This document shows positions 12,391-23,304 of a stretch of DNA of 64,000 nucleotides, in pieces. The translations under genes were made by a program, and so were the position numbers. Source of the stretch: Pogostemon cablin (taxonomy: Eukaryota > Streptophyta > Magnoliopsida > Lamiales > Lamiaceae); NCBI GenBank assembly GCA_023678885.1, contig CM043002.1, forward strand, positions 328,022 to 392,021, given 5' to 3'. Below the pieces are notes generated by a model. It ran no database searches and was not told the DNA's origin. It saw nothing but the letters and a program-made list of their open reading frames with translations. The first letter of the stretch is position 1. Each line of letters starts with the position of its first letter.

Positions 12391-13699
12391 AGGGATTAAT
12401 TCGTATGTATCCAAATGGAGGAAACAAAAACTTACTTAAGTTTATTGATGATCGAATGAAAGAGGCAGTGCAGAAGTCTGTCTTAGTATTTTCTATGATC
12501 ACATTGGACGATCATTGGACACTCTTGAAGCTAGATCTAGAGTGTGGATAGTGGCATTTTTTAAACTCAATTCGACACAGGACAAAAGATGGGAAGGATG
12601 CTCACTTATGGGATGCTATGATTTTGGTGATTATATTTTCTAATTTATTCATTTTAATTTATGTTTTACATAAACCAATTTTAATATATATATAATGTTA
12701 ATTTGATAATAATATGTCTAATAGGTAAATTATGTGGAGAAGAGAGTCATAAACAATTTGAATGAGGTCAAGCGAAGTCATTATTTCTTAAAGTCCAAGA
12801 ACATTGTGCAGGTTGACTGTATATAACATGAAGATGTTTCATTAGATTGTGGAGTCATTGTGTGTATGCACATTGAGAACCTGATCATGAAGAAACCAAT
12901 TCGAAAGGGAAGACTTGATCATAGCGCCTCTGGAAAATATCGAAAGAAGATGGTTGAATGCTTTATGGATCCAACTTGAAATGGTATATAGTTTGATGGA
13001 CATATTTTTTAGATGCCTATGAGATTATTAGTACATAGTTTTGATCTTTTTGCAGATAAATATGTTTTCTGTTGGGATCTTATTTCCTTTTGAATGTTAC
13101 TGATTTTGTGTTTAAGATACAGTACTTGACATTGTGCTATTGTTTCAAAATAATATTGTCAATGACATTGATTGGGCTATGACTATTGTACTTGTCAATT
13201 GAGAAATCCTCAATGCTTAATGTTGAAATTTCTTGGTTTTTGGATAATATTTGCGTTGTAGCTAGTGATGGGATGGTTGCGTTAAATGGTACTAGGTTTA
13301 GCCGTTATAAATGTTGACTTGGTGGATTTAATGTAGTATATAATGTATCCTTGAATTATATTTGTAATGAAATAAGTGTTTAATTTGCATTAATCAGTCA
13401 AAGTATTTTGATTTTTTTTTAATTTGGAATCAGATGGAATTAAATGGGTAGAGTATATTTCTTGTTTAGGATATTTGAAAGATCTGGGGTAGTAAATGTG
13501 GATCAGAAGAGCATAGTCAGCAGTATAATAACAAAAGTAAAATATTTTCACAATCAAGCAAAGTATTGCACAACACTCACACAAGTTTTTGCTTTAATAT
13601 ATTGCAGAAATTGTAATTAATTGATATTTAATGACAATTAAACATGATTCTTTTTTCGTCTCAATTTATTTTTAAGGTAAAATATTTTACCATAAACCA

Positions 13700-14140
13700 C
13701 ATTACAAAAAAATTATTTTTTAACAATGGAATTTACCAATGGAATTAAATTCATTAGTAATTACTAATGGATTAGCAAAAAAATGAAAATTTTATTTTAG
13801 CAGCGGAATACTAACGGATTTATTCTTTATTTTACCAACGAAATTTAATCAGTTGGTAATTACCAATGGATTAGCAAAGGAATCATTATATGAATTGCCA
13901 ACGACTTTACGTATTGCTTGACGTAAAATAGATAAGTGAATTTGTTTTGTTTCTATTTTTTTATTGAATTTACCAACGAAATTATTTACCAATTGAATTA
14001 AATTTTCATTGCTAAAAAGTTTACCAACCACCATTTTATCAATGGATTTCATTATTAATCCGTTAGCAAATCAATTTAATCATGCTATTAAGGCTTTTAC
14101 CAACGAAATATTTAATTGATAAAAAATAATTTTTTTAATG
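13700..14140. mobile_element. Miniature CACTA-like element
   Basis: The ends are inverted: left CATTACAAAAAAATTATTTT, and the right end read on the minus strand CATTAAAAAAATTATTTT. These are degenerate versions of the CACTACAAGAAAA terminus of CACTA (En/Spm) transposons. Inside, the motif 'ttaccaacgaaatt' and its inverse recur about ten times, as expected for CACTA subterminal transposase-binding repeats. There is no transposase. Flanks cca/tca are a near 3-bp duplication. Class assignment is from termini only. Confidence 0.65.
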
Positions 14141-14567
14141 TCATAGCATATTTCGTCTTATGAATTACATCTGTAACACATATTAACCCATACTTCCTTA
14201 TTAGTATTAAATTGCTATATTAATTATATATGTGTGTTAGTTGACTTTTTTATTTTTATTGAACCTTATTAAACATATCAAATTGATCTTGAACTAATAG
14301 CACTCTATGAAGATAAAATTACTAAATTTGCTAATTTATGTAATTTGATTTTATAAATTATATATATGTGTGTGTCATAGCATATTTCGTCTTATGAATT
14401 ACATCCGTGACACATATCAACCCATACTTCCTTATTAGTATTAAATTGCTATATTAATTATATATATGTGTGTTAGTTGACTTTTTTATTTTTATTTGAA
14501 CCTTATTAAACATATCAAATTGATCTTGAACTAATAGCACTCTATGAAGATAAAATTACTAAATTTG

Positions 14568-14568
<1 letters not shown>
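14139..14568. repeat. ~193-bp direct duplication ending at an (AT)n tract
   Basis: Bases 14139-14331 recur at 14373-14568 with about three indel bases and two or three substitutions. The first copy abuts the right end of the CACTA-like element; the second ends at a microsatellite. Confidence 0.9.

Positions 14569-14569
<1 letters not shown>

Positions 14570-14642
<73 letters not shown>
14570..14642. repeat. (AT)n microsatellite
   Basis: About 36 uninterrupted AT dinucleotides. Confidence 0.97.
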
Positions 14643-14644
<2 letters not shown>

Positions 14645-14820
14645 TTTCATAAATAAACGTAGAAAAAGACTATATTTGTAATTTTTTTAAAAATCCATAA
14701 ATTAATTGAAAATTTTGTCTTATTATTTTTATATATTTTAATTTTATAATTATACTTGAAGAGTTAGTCTCCTGTGTCTCCGGGTGTACAAGGTGTATAA
14801 GGTATAATATTTTGTTTTAA

Positions 14821-16778
14821 GGGGCAATTACTAATGTGCAATGGTTTTTAAGGTACAATAGGATCCATTTTTATCTAATGACCCAGATATAAATACGGTA
14901 ATAAGCTAAATGGGTCATTCACTAAATCACTTTCTCTTTCTTCAATCCCAAGCGCTCTCCCTATTCTATCTCTCCGCATTCACTTTCTATCCAATCTTTC
15001 TATAGAGCCTCCAGTTTCTCCGCCGCCTCTTCCAAACTTCACCGTCTCCATCTCTTCAGAACTCCACCGTCTCCACTTCTCCCTCCTCTCAACATTCTAG
15101 ATCTTCTTTCCACATTCCGGCCGCCTCGTACGACTGCTTCTCAGCCGCCTCCTCCGAACTCCTCTTTCCACATTCCAACCTCTGGACGCTTCTTCCGACT
15201 GCTTCTCAGCCGCCGCCTCCGAACTCCTCCGTCTTCACTTCTCACTCCTCTCCACGTTCCAGATCTGTAAGTTTTCACATGATTCCAGATCTTCATCTTC
15301 ACGTTCGAGACATTCTTCAAGCAAACTTCGATTTTATAATTCCTTTATCATCATTTTACAAGTTTTGATGTAAATCAAATGCGGTAAATTGTTAATTGTT
15401 CTTCAAATTTTCATTTTGTGTTGTTGCTAATGTGAGAAGTTTTTTTTATTTGATATTGTATATGTTGTATCATGTAGATGTATTACATTCTACTCTTACA
15501 TGTATCATTAAATTTATATAAAAATATATTAAATTTAAATTGATTTTTTATATGCATTTTCGTTATAATCAAATGTGGAGTAGTTGTTGTAATATAATAA
15601 TGTTCATATTTCTCTCAATGAATTTATTATTTTTTATAAAAATAATATTGATATTATATTTATCAATATTTTCATCAATATATTTATTAATTTTAGTTAT
15701 ATAATTTAATATAAAATGTTATACATTTTTGTATAAATCTAATACATCTATTATTTATCAATATTTTCGTCAATATATTTATTAATTTTAGTTATGCAGG
15801 TTAGTATAAAATCTTATACAATTTTGTATAAGATCTAATATATTTATTATTTAACATATTTCTCCAATATATTTATTAATTTTAGTTATACAGATTAGTG
15901 TAAAATGTTATACATTTATGTATAAAATCTAATACATTTATTAAAAAAATACATGTACAGTCTATAAGTTTTTTTATCATGTATACATTAATTAATTAAA
16001 ACTTATACATTAATTAAAATTTATACAATATACATTATTTATCAGTTCCTTCACCCAAATAATGATTCATGTTCCTCTACTGCTGGTTCTCCACTTCCAC
16101 CCAGCTTCAAATGCTTCTTCCACCCAAGAAGCACCAAAATAACAGCAAAATAACAGTCACGATTTGGTTCCTACATTATCCAAATTTTAATCAACGTCAA
16201 AACTAATCTCTATCACTAAATTAGGCTGTCACGATTCCAATCAACAGATCAAAATCTAATCTCACGATTCCAATCAACAAATCAAAACCAAATCTCCAAT
16301 TCTACAACAACGGACATCTATAATCGACAAAGAAAGCGCGAAGCACATAAGTAGCGGAGCAGACAGATTTTGAAAGGAGAGAGACGAGCAAGACAGAGCA
16401 GCAGATTGGGAGAGAAGAGAGACGAGCCAGCGGTGTGGAGATTTGGAAGGGCAAGAGACAGAGATGAGCCAGCGGTGTGGAGATCTGGAAGGGCAAGAGA
16501 CAGAGCAAAATTGCAGCGGAAGAAATGGCGGCAAAGCAACGGCGAAAGAGATGAAGTAAAGCGGCGCCAAGAGGTAGAGAGAGAAATGAGGAGATGGAGC
16601 AGCGCAGGGAGATAAATGAGAGTTGAGAATCCGCACGCGTTTTGGAGAGAGAGAGGATTTGGAGTGAAAAGCGTGACTTGCGTGAATGACCCATTTAGTA
16701 TTTTAGGTTTATATAGTTGACCCACTTTTTAAATATGGATCCTGTTTTTAGTATACACCAATTGTACAATAGATCAAC
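14821..16778. mobile_element. ~1.96-kb non-autonomous MULE-like element with long inverted arms
   Basis: The element is bounded by an 11-bp direct repeat TTTTGTTTTAA (14810-14820 and 16779-16789). Both ends carry imperfect inverted repeats over 60-150 bp that include 'ggatccat', 'tgaccca' or 'gggtca', and 'ctaaatgggtcattcac'. The arms continue into CT-rich (left) and GA-rich (right) tracts that are partly complementary. Copy B at 21855 shows the empty site. No transposase is present; minus-strand ORFs in 16274-16725 are Ser/Leu-rich low-complexity products of the CT tract. TSD length and TIR form fit Mutator-like elements. Confidence 0.7.
15661..15942. repeat. Three tandem ~95-bp units inside the MULE-like element
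   Basis: Units begin near 15661, 15756 and 15852. Each contains 'aatatatttattaattttagttat', 'aaaatgttatacatttt' and 'taaatctaatacat', differing by a few bases. Non-coding. Confidence 0.85.
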
Positions 16779-16985
16779 TTTTGTTTTAAAGGGCTATATA
16801 CTTTAATTAATTAGATTGTATTTTTTATTGAAAAGATCAACTAAAATATGAATAGTATAAATGTTTGATTAAAAAAATAAAGAGTATATGTTCTTATACT
16901 AAATAGTATAACATTTAATACTAAAAGGTATAATTTCAAAAAAAATACGGATTTTCGGGACACGGTGTTTCTGGGGACACACAAT

Positions 16986-17406
16986 TTTTAGCCATACTTA
17001 AATTTTAATTTATTTAAGTAATTATTTGAAAAAAATAAATTATATATTATATATAAAATATGCAAAGACTTGTATGAGATCATCTCACGGATAAAAAATA
17101 ATAAACCATTTTTAAAGAAAAAAATTACTCAATTAATAAAAAGTTATTAAAATTAAATGGTTTGAAGAAAAAATTAATTAATTCAATTATTCATGTAAAA
17201 TAGTATGAAACATCCCATAATTAATATAATTTGAAGAACGAATAAAGTAACAACAATTTATTTATTTAATGAAAATTAATTCTAATAAATTATCAAAATA
17301 TTAATTAAATAATGAAATAAGAAAATTATAACAAAAAAAAAAAATCACTTGTATTAAACATAGTAATTGAAACATACAAATTAGAGCAATTCTTAGCTGA
17401 CCCAAA
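16986..17406. other. AT-rich intergenic DNA
   Basis: No gene or terminal structure is seen. This is the left flank of the copia element; its last five bases CCAAA are the target-site duplication. Confidence 0.6.
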
Positions 17407-17738
17407 TGTTGGAGTATGGACCCTAAATTCTTAGGACTCGTATTTCTTTTGGCCCAGTTGATCCTAATGGGCTTAGGATTAGGGCAAGTTATTTTGATCA
17501 AGAAGTTATCCATTGTGTTATCTTGATCAAGAAGTTATCTATTGTGTTATCTTGATCAAGAAGTTATCCATTGTGTTATCTAGATCAAGATGTTTTCTCA
17601 TTGTAGTTGACTTGTCCAACAAGGTAAGAAAAATCCTGGCTTGGTATCGCCCCCAAATGTAGTCGAAAGACGATCTGGGTAAACAAATCTCGTGTTATTC
17701 GTGTCATCGTGTGCGTGTGTGTGTCTAAATTCCAAACA
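17407..17738 (+). repeat. 5' LTR of the Tork-like copia element
   Basis: TG...CA bounded, 332 bp. It contains four imperfect ~30-bp tandem units (gatcaagaagttatccattgtgttatct) at about 17495-17600. Confidence 0.95.
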
Positions 17739-17740
17739 AC

Positions 17741-17753
17741 TGGTATCAAGAGC
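17741..17753 (+). promoter_or_regulatory. Primer-binding site (tRNA-Met type)
   Basis: TGGTATCAAGAGC lies two bases after the 5' LTR. It matches the canonical copia site TGGTATCAGAGC except for one extra A. Confidence 0.9.
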
Positions 17754-17829
17754 CTCGGGTTCGAAGGGAGCAGTCACGATGAGCGACGAGAAGATTTAAA
17801 TCAAACAGTTTGACAGATCAAATTTCGGG

Positions 17830-20515
17830 TTCTAGAAGATGCAGATCGAGGATTATCTCTACGGTAAAGATCTGTATGTGCCCTTAGAAGAGAAGGTGAA
17901 ACCCGAAAAGATGGATCTGAAGGAGTGGAATCTGTTGAACAGAAAAGCGATGAGTGCGATACGTTTATCGTTGTCCATGAACGTAGCTTACCACACAACT
18001 AAAGCCAAGTCCGCAAGGGAGATGCTGCAAATCCTGGAGGAGATGTACCAATAGCCCACAACTGCGGACAAGGTTCATTTGATCAGACGATTGTTCAACC
18101 TCAGAATGTCGGAGAGCACACTTGTGCAGCAACATCTGAACGAGTTCAACATGATCATTGGGCAGTTGTGTTCAGTCTAAATCGAATTCACTGACGAGGT
18201 ACTTGCTTTAGTTTTGTTATCTTCTTTGCCAGATAGTTGGGCTGCCACAGTAAATGCAGTTAGTGCTTCATCCGTGAAAGATAAATTGAAGCTTGACGAA
18301 GTGAGAGATCTGATGATTAGCGAGGAGGTTCGCAGAAAAGAGTCTGGATCTACTTCAGGGTCAGTGCTGAACACGGAGGATATGGGCAGATCAAAGGGTA
18401 GGTAGAATCATGGCAGATCAAAGTCCAGAGGAAAGAGTCAATCCAAGAAGACAAAGACTCAATCCAATGTTGGAATTGTGATGAGTTTGGTCACTACAGG
18501 AATCAGTATATAGCGCCCAAGAAAAACAAGAAGGGACAGAATGAGAAGAAGACAACAAACGCATTGATCTTGCAGGAGCTACGACCAATGTTGATTTGTG
18601 GCACTGTCGGCTGGGTCACATGAGCGAGAAAGGGATGAAGGTAATGTGTTCGAAAGGGAGACTTCCAGGGCTGAAATCTATTGAAGTTTGCCTATGCAAG
18701 GACTGTGTTTTCGGGAAATAGAGGAGTAAGTTTCTCGAGAGGTGGCAGAACCTTGAAGGCAGAAAAGTTAGAGTTGGTGCATAGCGATCTATGGGGACCA
18801 GCGCCCACGAAGTCCCTTGGTGGTTCGGAGTACTACATGACCTTCATCGATGACTCCACTCGAAAGGTATGAGTTTATTTTTTGAAAAATAAAACTGATG
18901 CATTTGATACTTTCAGGAAGTGGAAAACCCTTGTAGAGAATGAAACGGGGCTGAAAGTAAAGTGTCTTCGTTCTGACAATGGAGGTGAATATGAACTCCG
19001 TGAGTTCAAGGAATATTGTGCTGAGAATGGGATTCGCATGGAGAAGACCATGAGAGGAACTCCCCAGCAGAATAGAGTGGCAGAACGAATGAACAGAACT
19101 TTGAATGAGTGAGCTATATGCATGAGATTGAAGAGTGGACTGCCTAAGATGTTTTGGGCAGATGCAGTAAACACAGCAGCATACCTAATTAACAGAGGTC
19201 CATCAGTTCCGTTGGAAAACAGAATACCAGAGGAAGAATGGACAGGAAAAGAGGTAAATCTGTCTTACTTGCGTGTCTTTGGTTGTGTTGCATATGCTCA
19301 TATTAGTTCTAATGATAGAAGCAAGTTAGATGCTAAATCTGTTAAGTGTACGTTCATTGGTTATGGTGGTGATGAGTTCGGTTATAGACTCTGGGATGAT
19401 AACAACCGAAATATTATTCGCAGTAGAAATGTGGTTTTCAATGAACAGGTTATGTATAAGAACAGATTGGAGGCATCAAATTCTGACAAGACTAATACCC
19501 AAGAAGTCGAGTTAGACATCTCAAACTCGAGTGGGAGCAAGGAGAGTCAGAATGAGGAAGAGGTTCTCATTGGAGAACCAAGGACACCACCACCACCATT
19601 GGAGGATCCGTTGCAGAGACCAGCTAGAGAGCGACGTGCACCTGATAGGTATTCGCCCTCTAACTACTACTTGTTACTTACTGATGGTGGTGAGCCTGAG
19701 TGTTATGCAGAGGTAGAACAGAGTGAAGATAGACGAAAATGAAGAGGTGCTATGGATGATGAATTAGCATCTTTTCTGTTGAATGGCACTTGGGAACTTG
19801 TTGAGCTCCCAAAGAGTAAAAAGGCTTTGCACTGCAAGTGGTCTACCGAATCAAGAATGAAGCTGACGGTAGCAGACGCTACAAAGCCCGGTTGGTTGTC
19901 AAGGGGTTTGAGCAGCGACATGGTATTGACTATACTGATGTCTTTACTCCAGTTGTGAAACTGACCATTATTCGAATGACATTAAGTATGGTAGCTGCAG
20001 AAAACTTGATATTCCATCAGATGGATGTGAAGACGACATTTCTCCATGGTGAATTGGTGGGTTATGTGGATGCAGACTTGGCATCTAATGACTTTGATGG
20101 GAGAAGAAGTACATCCGGGTATGTCTTTACTTATGGTGGTACTGCTATATCTTGGACTTCTAAGTTGCAGAAGGTTGTTGCATTGTCCACCACGGAGGCA
20201 GAGTATATATCTGTGACAGAGGCAAGTAAGGAGATGGTGTGGTTGCAGAATTTCTTGGGGGAACTTGTGAAGGAGCATGAAAATAGTACTCTTTTCAGTG
20301 ATAGTCAAAGTGCTATATTTCTTGCAAAGAACGCATTTCACTCAAGAACAAAGCATGTTGAATTGAAGTATCACTACATCAGTCACCTTTTGGAGAAGAA
20401 GGTCTTACAGCTTATGAAGATCATTGGAAATGAGAATCCAGCGGACATGTTTACTAAGGTGGTGACCTTAGAGAAATTGAAGCTATGCATAACTTCAATT
20501 GGCCTTGGAACTTGA
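17830..20515 (+). pseudogene. Degenerate Gag-Pol of the Tork-like copia element
   Basis: Domains in order: Gag (17839-18400, with in-frame stops at 18052 and near 18178); a zinc knuckle CWNCDEFGHYRNQY (18468-18509) whose last Cys is Tyr; GAG-pre-integrase LWHCRLGHMSEKGMK (about 18598-18640); integrase core with LRSDNGGEY and TPQQNRVAERMNRT (about 18720-19500); the start of reverse transcriptase RYKARLVVKGFEQ...MDVKTTFLHGEL; and then, fused in frame near 20058, RNase H GYVDADLA...STTEAEYISV...SDSQSAIFLAKN to 20515. There is no DSG protease and no YVDD motif. Stops and frameshifts occur near 18726, 18871, 19110 and 19741. It cannot encode autonomous transposition. Confidence 0.92.
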
Positions 20516-20600
20516 AGAAAAGGCTAGGCGATGCCAGGCGGATACGGGAAGAGAACTAGAAGATATGCTACATGGAGGATTTAGTCTCCAAGTGGGAGAT

Positions 20601-20932
20601 TGTTGGAGTATGGAGCCTAAATTCTTAGGGCCCGTATTTCTTTTGGCCCAGTTGATCCTAATGAGCTTAGGATTAGGGCAAGTTATCTTGATCAAGAAGT
20701 TATCAATTGTGTTATCTTGATCAAGAAATTATCCATTGTGTTATCTTGATCAATAAGTTATCCATTGTGTTATCTAGATCAAGATATTTTCTCATTGTAG
20801 TTGACTTTTCCAACAAGGTAAGAAAAATCCTGGCTTGGTATCGCCCCCAGATGTAGTCGAAAGACGAACTAGGTAAACAAATCTCGTGTTATTCGTGTCA
20901 TCGTGTGCGTGTGTGTGTCTAAATTCCTAACA
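20601..20932 (+). repeat. 3' LTR of the Tork-like copia element
   Basis: This is the second LTR copy, again with four ~30-bp internal tandem units, followed by the CCAAA duplication. Confidence 0.95.
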
Positions 20933-20937
20933 CCAAA

Positions 20938-21854
20938 CTCACACATGACCCAGGTCAATGCAGGTTTCAAGTTATCAGCTCAATATGATGTCAACAATGT
21001 TATTTTATTTTAGGGTAAAGATTTTTGTCCATATTCTGAATATCCAGTATTTTATAAAAACGATGTATTAATCCATTTAAGCTATATTTAGTCATGTGGT
21101 TTATGGTATAATGGTTTAAGTTTATAGTTTTAAAGGTTAGGATTTATATTTTAGGGTTTAGAGTTTTTTTAATAAAGGGTAAATTAGTAAACTTACATTT
21201 TCTATAGCATATATGGATGTTCATACTATGTATATTCAACAAAAAGATAAGAAAATAAAAATATCCTTGAATGCACCGAATTAACTACCCCTATGAAGGT
21301 TGATTGGCAGTGCCACAGTACAAACTGCATACTTTATCCTCCCCAGTGTGTAGTTGACGATGCTACAAAGCCACTGCATTGACCATTTACAATGGTGTTG
21401 AGTTGGAGATGAACATTGCACTGGAATGGATTTGTCACCCTTCTCTTTTCATGGAACAATGTGCATACTATCTTGGAAATTGCACATGTTACTTCTTTAA
21501 ATTGGTGAAACCGGTTTAACAGATGACCTTTAAATACAAGTTTTTTTAATTTAACGGTTTAGATCAAAAGAGAATTGATCCAATGATCAAAATTTATTTA
21601 GGTCATATATAAGCCAGGGTCAGTTAAGTAAAACCCTAAAAATTAATTACTTAATTCCCACCAAAACCAACACTTTATTTTTTTAGTTAGACACCACATA
21701 ATTAACACTTCAATTTTAGAGTAGTTCCAGGTTATTTATCCCTTTGAATGCCAAATTAGTTTACAAGGACACCTCAGTGGAGATGTTCTTTGATGAGTTT
21801 TATGAAATTATACCAAAAAATTAACAATTTTTATTGAGATTAAAGAGTAAGAAT
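20938..21854. other. Intergenic AT-rich DNA
   Basis: No gene, terminal repeat or RNA gene is recognised. This is the right flank of the copia insertion. Confidence 0.6.
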
Positions 21855-22130
21855 GATAGAGTTGGTCTCTTGTATTCTCGGGTGCATAATGTGTGTAAGA
21901 GGATAACATTTTGTTTTAAAGGATACATACTTTTATTGATAAGGATATTATTTTTCATTGAAAAGTTCGGTTGAAATATGAATAATATTAATGTTTGATT
22001 CAAATTTTATTTCTTTTTAGGAAACAAAGGGTACACGTTCTTATACCAAAGAATATATTATTTAATACTAAATGATATAACTTTTAAAAAATACGAGATT
22101 TAAGAGTACGGTATTCCCGAAAACAGACAA
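21855..22130. mobile_element. DNA-repeat family, copy B (uninterrupted)
   Basis: It is collinear with the outer parts of 14758-16985 but lacks the 2-kb MULE-like insertion. It serves as an empty-site reference. Ends show degenerate inverted similarity (ctcttgtattctcgggtg against the complement of cccgaaaacagacaagg). Confidence 0.6.
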
Positions 22131-22295
22131 GGTATAGCTAATGATAAAAATTGTACAAGGTAGAAATTAGGATGAAAATTTTAACAAAAGTGTGTGTCAA
22201 AATAAAGGAATGTTGGAGCTTGGATATCAAATGCGCATTAGAGTGTAATGCTTTAATGTAATTATTTACTCATCTCATTCTGGTTTAATATTTAG

Positions 22296-22297
<2 letters not shown>

Positions 22298-22384
<87 letters not shown>
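22298..22384. repeat. (TA)n microsatellite
   Basis: More than 40 uninterrupted TA dinucleotides. A small ORF through it is an artefact of the repeat. Confidence 0.97.
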
Positions 22385-22387
<3 letters not shown>

Positions 22388-22788
22388 GGAAATATGAAGT
22401 TTGAAGTTGAGAATAATTAAACAAAGTTAAATTGGAACGAAGGGAGTATTTTTTTTTTACCATAATTGTGCAGATGATAAATAGATAAATGTAACATTAT
22501 CTTTAAAATTTGACCTGGAAATAATAATGTGTAAAAAAGGTTATACTTATACTTGGTGATACTGTCATATATAGAAAGAACCAGTTTCACGAAGAAAGAG
22601 TTTGGATGCAAACATTATTGTTTCTGGGCCTACAATTTGAAAACCAATTCGGCCCAAATATACATTTTATTCTGCACTGAATACAAATGTATCGAGTCCA
22701 TTTCAGAAAGCATTAATCTTCAAAACATCGTTGATTTTTTACAAAATTAAGTGTGAAATTGATTTTCACGAGATCATCAAAACTTATT

Positions 22789-23296
22789 TAGGGGTGTCAA
22801 CGGCCGGGTCTGGGGTGGGTAGTACACTACTCGGACCCGGCCCGTTTGTAAGAAGCCCGCCCCGAACCCGCACGGGTCCTATATTATATGGCTCAGACCC
22901 AGACCCGTATGGGGCGGTCCGCCCCGCCCCACCTCGTTTTTTTTTAAAATTTCATCAACTTCATAAATTTAATTTAATATTTACTCACACACAAAAAATA
23001 TCTATATATTTAAATAAATAAATAAACTATAAGAATATTAAATAAAATAATATACAAAATTAATAATTTAATAGAATATATATACATATATAATATATTT
23101 ATATATATATTAACATAAAATATAATTATATCTATAAAATAAATTTTATTATATTATATGCGGATCCGGGGCGGGGCGGGGCTGGTCTAAGCTAAGACCT
23201 GGACCCGCCCCGTAGATTTACGGGTCCTGGCCGGACCGCCCCGTTTCTCCTACGGGTCGGGTCTGCCCGCGGGTCGGGCCGAAATTGACATCCCTA
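22789..23296. mobile_element. GC-ended hAT-type MITE (508 bp)
   Basis: Termini TAGGGGTGTCAA and TTGACATCCCTA are inverted repeats, flanked by a perfect 8-bp duplication AACTTATT (22781-22788 and 23297-23304). Both arms (about 130 bp each) are very GC-rich and carry many complementary words (gggcgg, ccgccc, gggtcc, cggacc). The centre is almost pure A/T, so the transcript could fold into a long hairpin. No coding capacity. Confidence 0.9.
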
Positions 23297-23304
23297 AACT
23301 TATT

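Larger units (their letters stand above)
7085..13000 (+). pseudogene. Decayed Ulp1/C48 peptidase gene of plant-transposon type
   Basis: Separated coding blocks share one orientation: 7085-7206; 7662-7965; about 7906-8340 (with LIFGIYGGAKEIP and, near its end, MKCGGCAMLIP); FWLCEHTSLIYP near 8416-8450; a Lys/Glu-rich block at 8635-8965; a coiled-coil-like block at 10905-11330; and a C-terminal block at 12391-12980. The last block has the C48 layout: DDHWTLLKLD (His codon 12513-12515), WHFLNS (Asn-Ser where the acidic triad residue is expected), then DCGVIVC (Cys codon 12848-12850). Such Ulp1-like genes are known from plant MULE and CACTA elements. It is not functional: in-frame stops interrupt it (for example after LDLECG, and TAA at 12824-12826 near the oxyanion-Gln position), frames shift between blocks, and a 1.3-kb insertion splits it at 9563-10900. 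Exon borders are not resolved. Whether it was a host or transposon gene is inference; transposon origin is favoured. Confidence 0.75.
14758..16985. mobile_element. Older DNA-repeat family, copy A, interrupted by a MULE-like insertion
   Basis: The outer parts (14758-14820 and 16779-16985) align with the uninterrupted stretch 21855-22130: the 'cgggtg(t/c)a...attttgttttaa' start, 'attgaaaag...aatatgaatagtataaatgtttgatt', 'taatactaaa.ggtataa', and a gtgtccc-type end. Degenerate terminal inverted similarity (CCTGTGTCTCCGGGTGT against TGTGTCCCCAGAAACACC) suggests a MITE-like DNA element. The class is not identified. Confidence 0.6.
17407..20932 (+). mobile_element. Deleted Ty1/copia retrotransposon (Tork/Tnt1-like) with intact ends
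   Basis: Two 332-bp LTRs (17407-17738 and 20601-20932) begin TGTTGG and end AACA. The element is flanked by a 5-bp duplication CCAAA at 17402-17406 and 20933-20937. A tRNA-Met-like primer site TGGTATCAAGAGC follows the 5' LTR and a purine tract (aagtgggaga) precedes the 3' LTR. The LTRs differ at about 15 of 332 positions (about 95.5% identical by eye). The interior is short because protease and most of reverse transcriptase are deleted. The integrase sequence is of Tork/Tnt1 type from remembered homologues. Confidence 0.95.

Noticed and set aside
16274..16725. Three overlapping minus-strand ORFs of 120-135 codons and a plus-strand 81-codon ORF
   Set aside because: They are Ser/Leu/Ala- or Arg/Glu-rich products of a CT/GA-rich arm of the MULE-like element, open in several frames at once, with no domain.
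22275..22463. Minus-strand ORF with a long Ile-Tyr repeat
   Set aside because: It is a translation of the (TA)n microsatellite.
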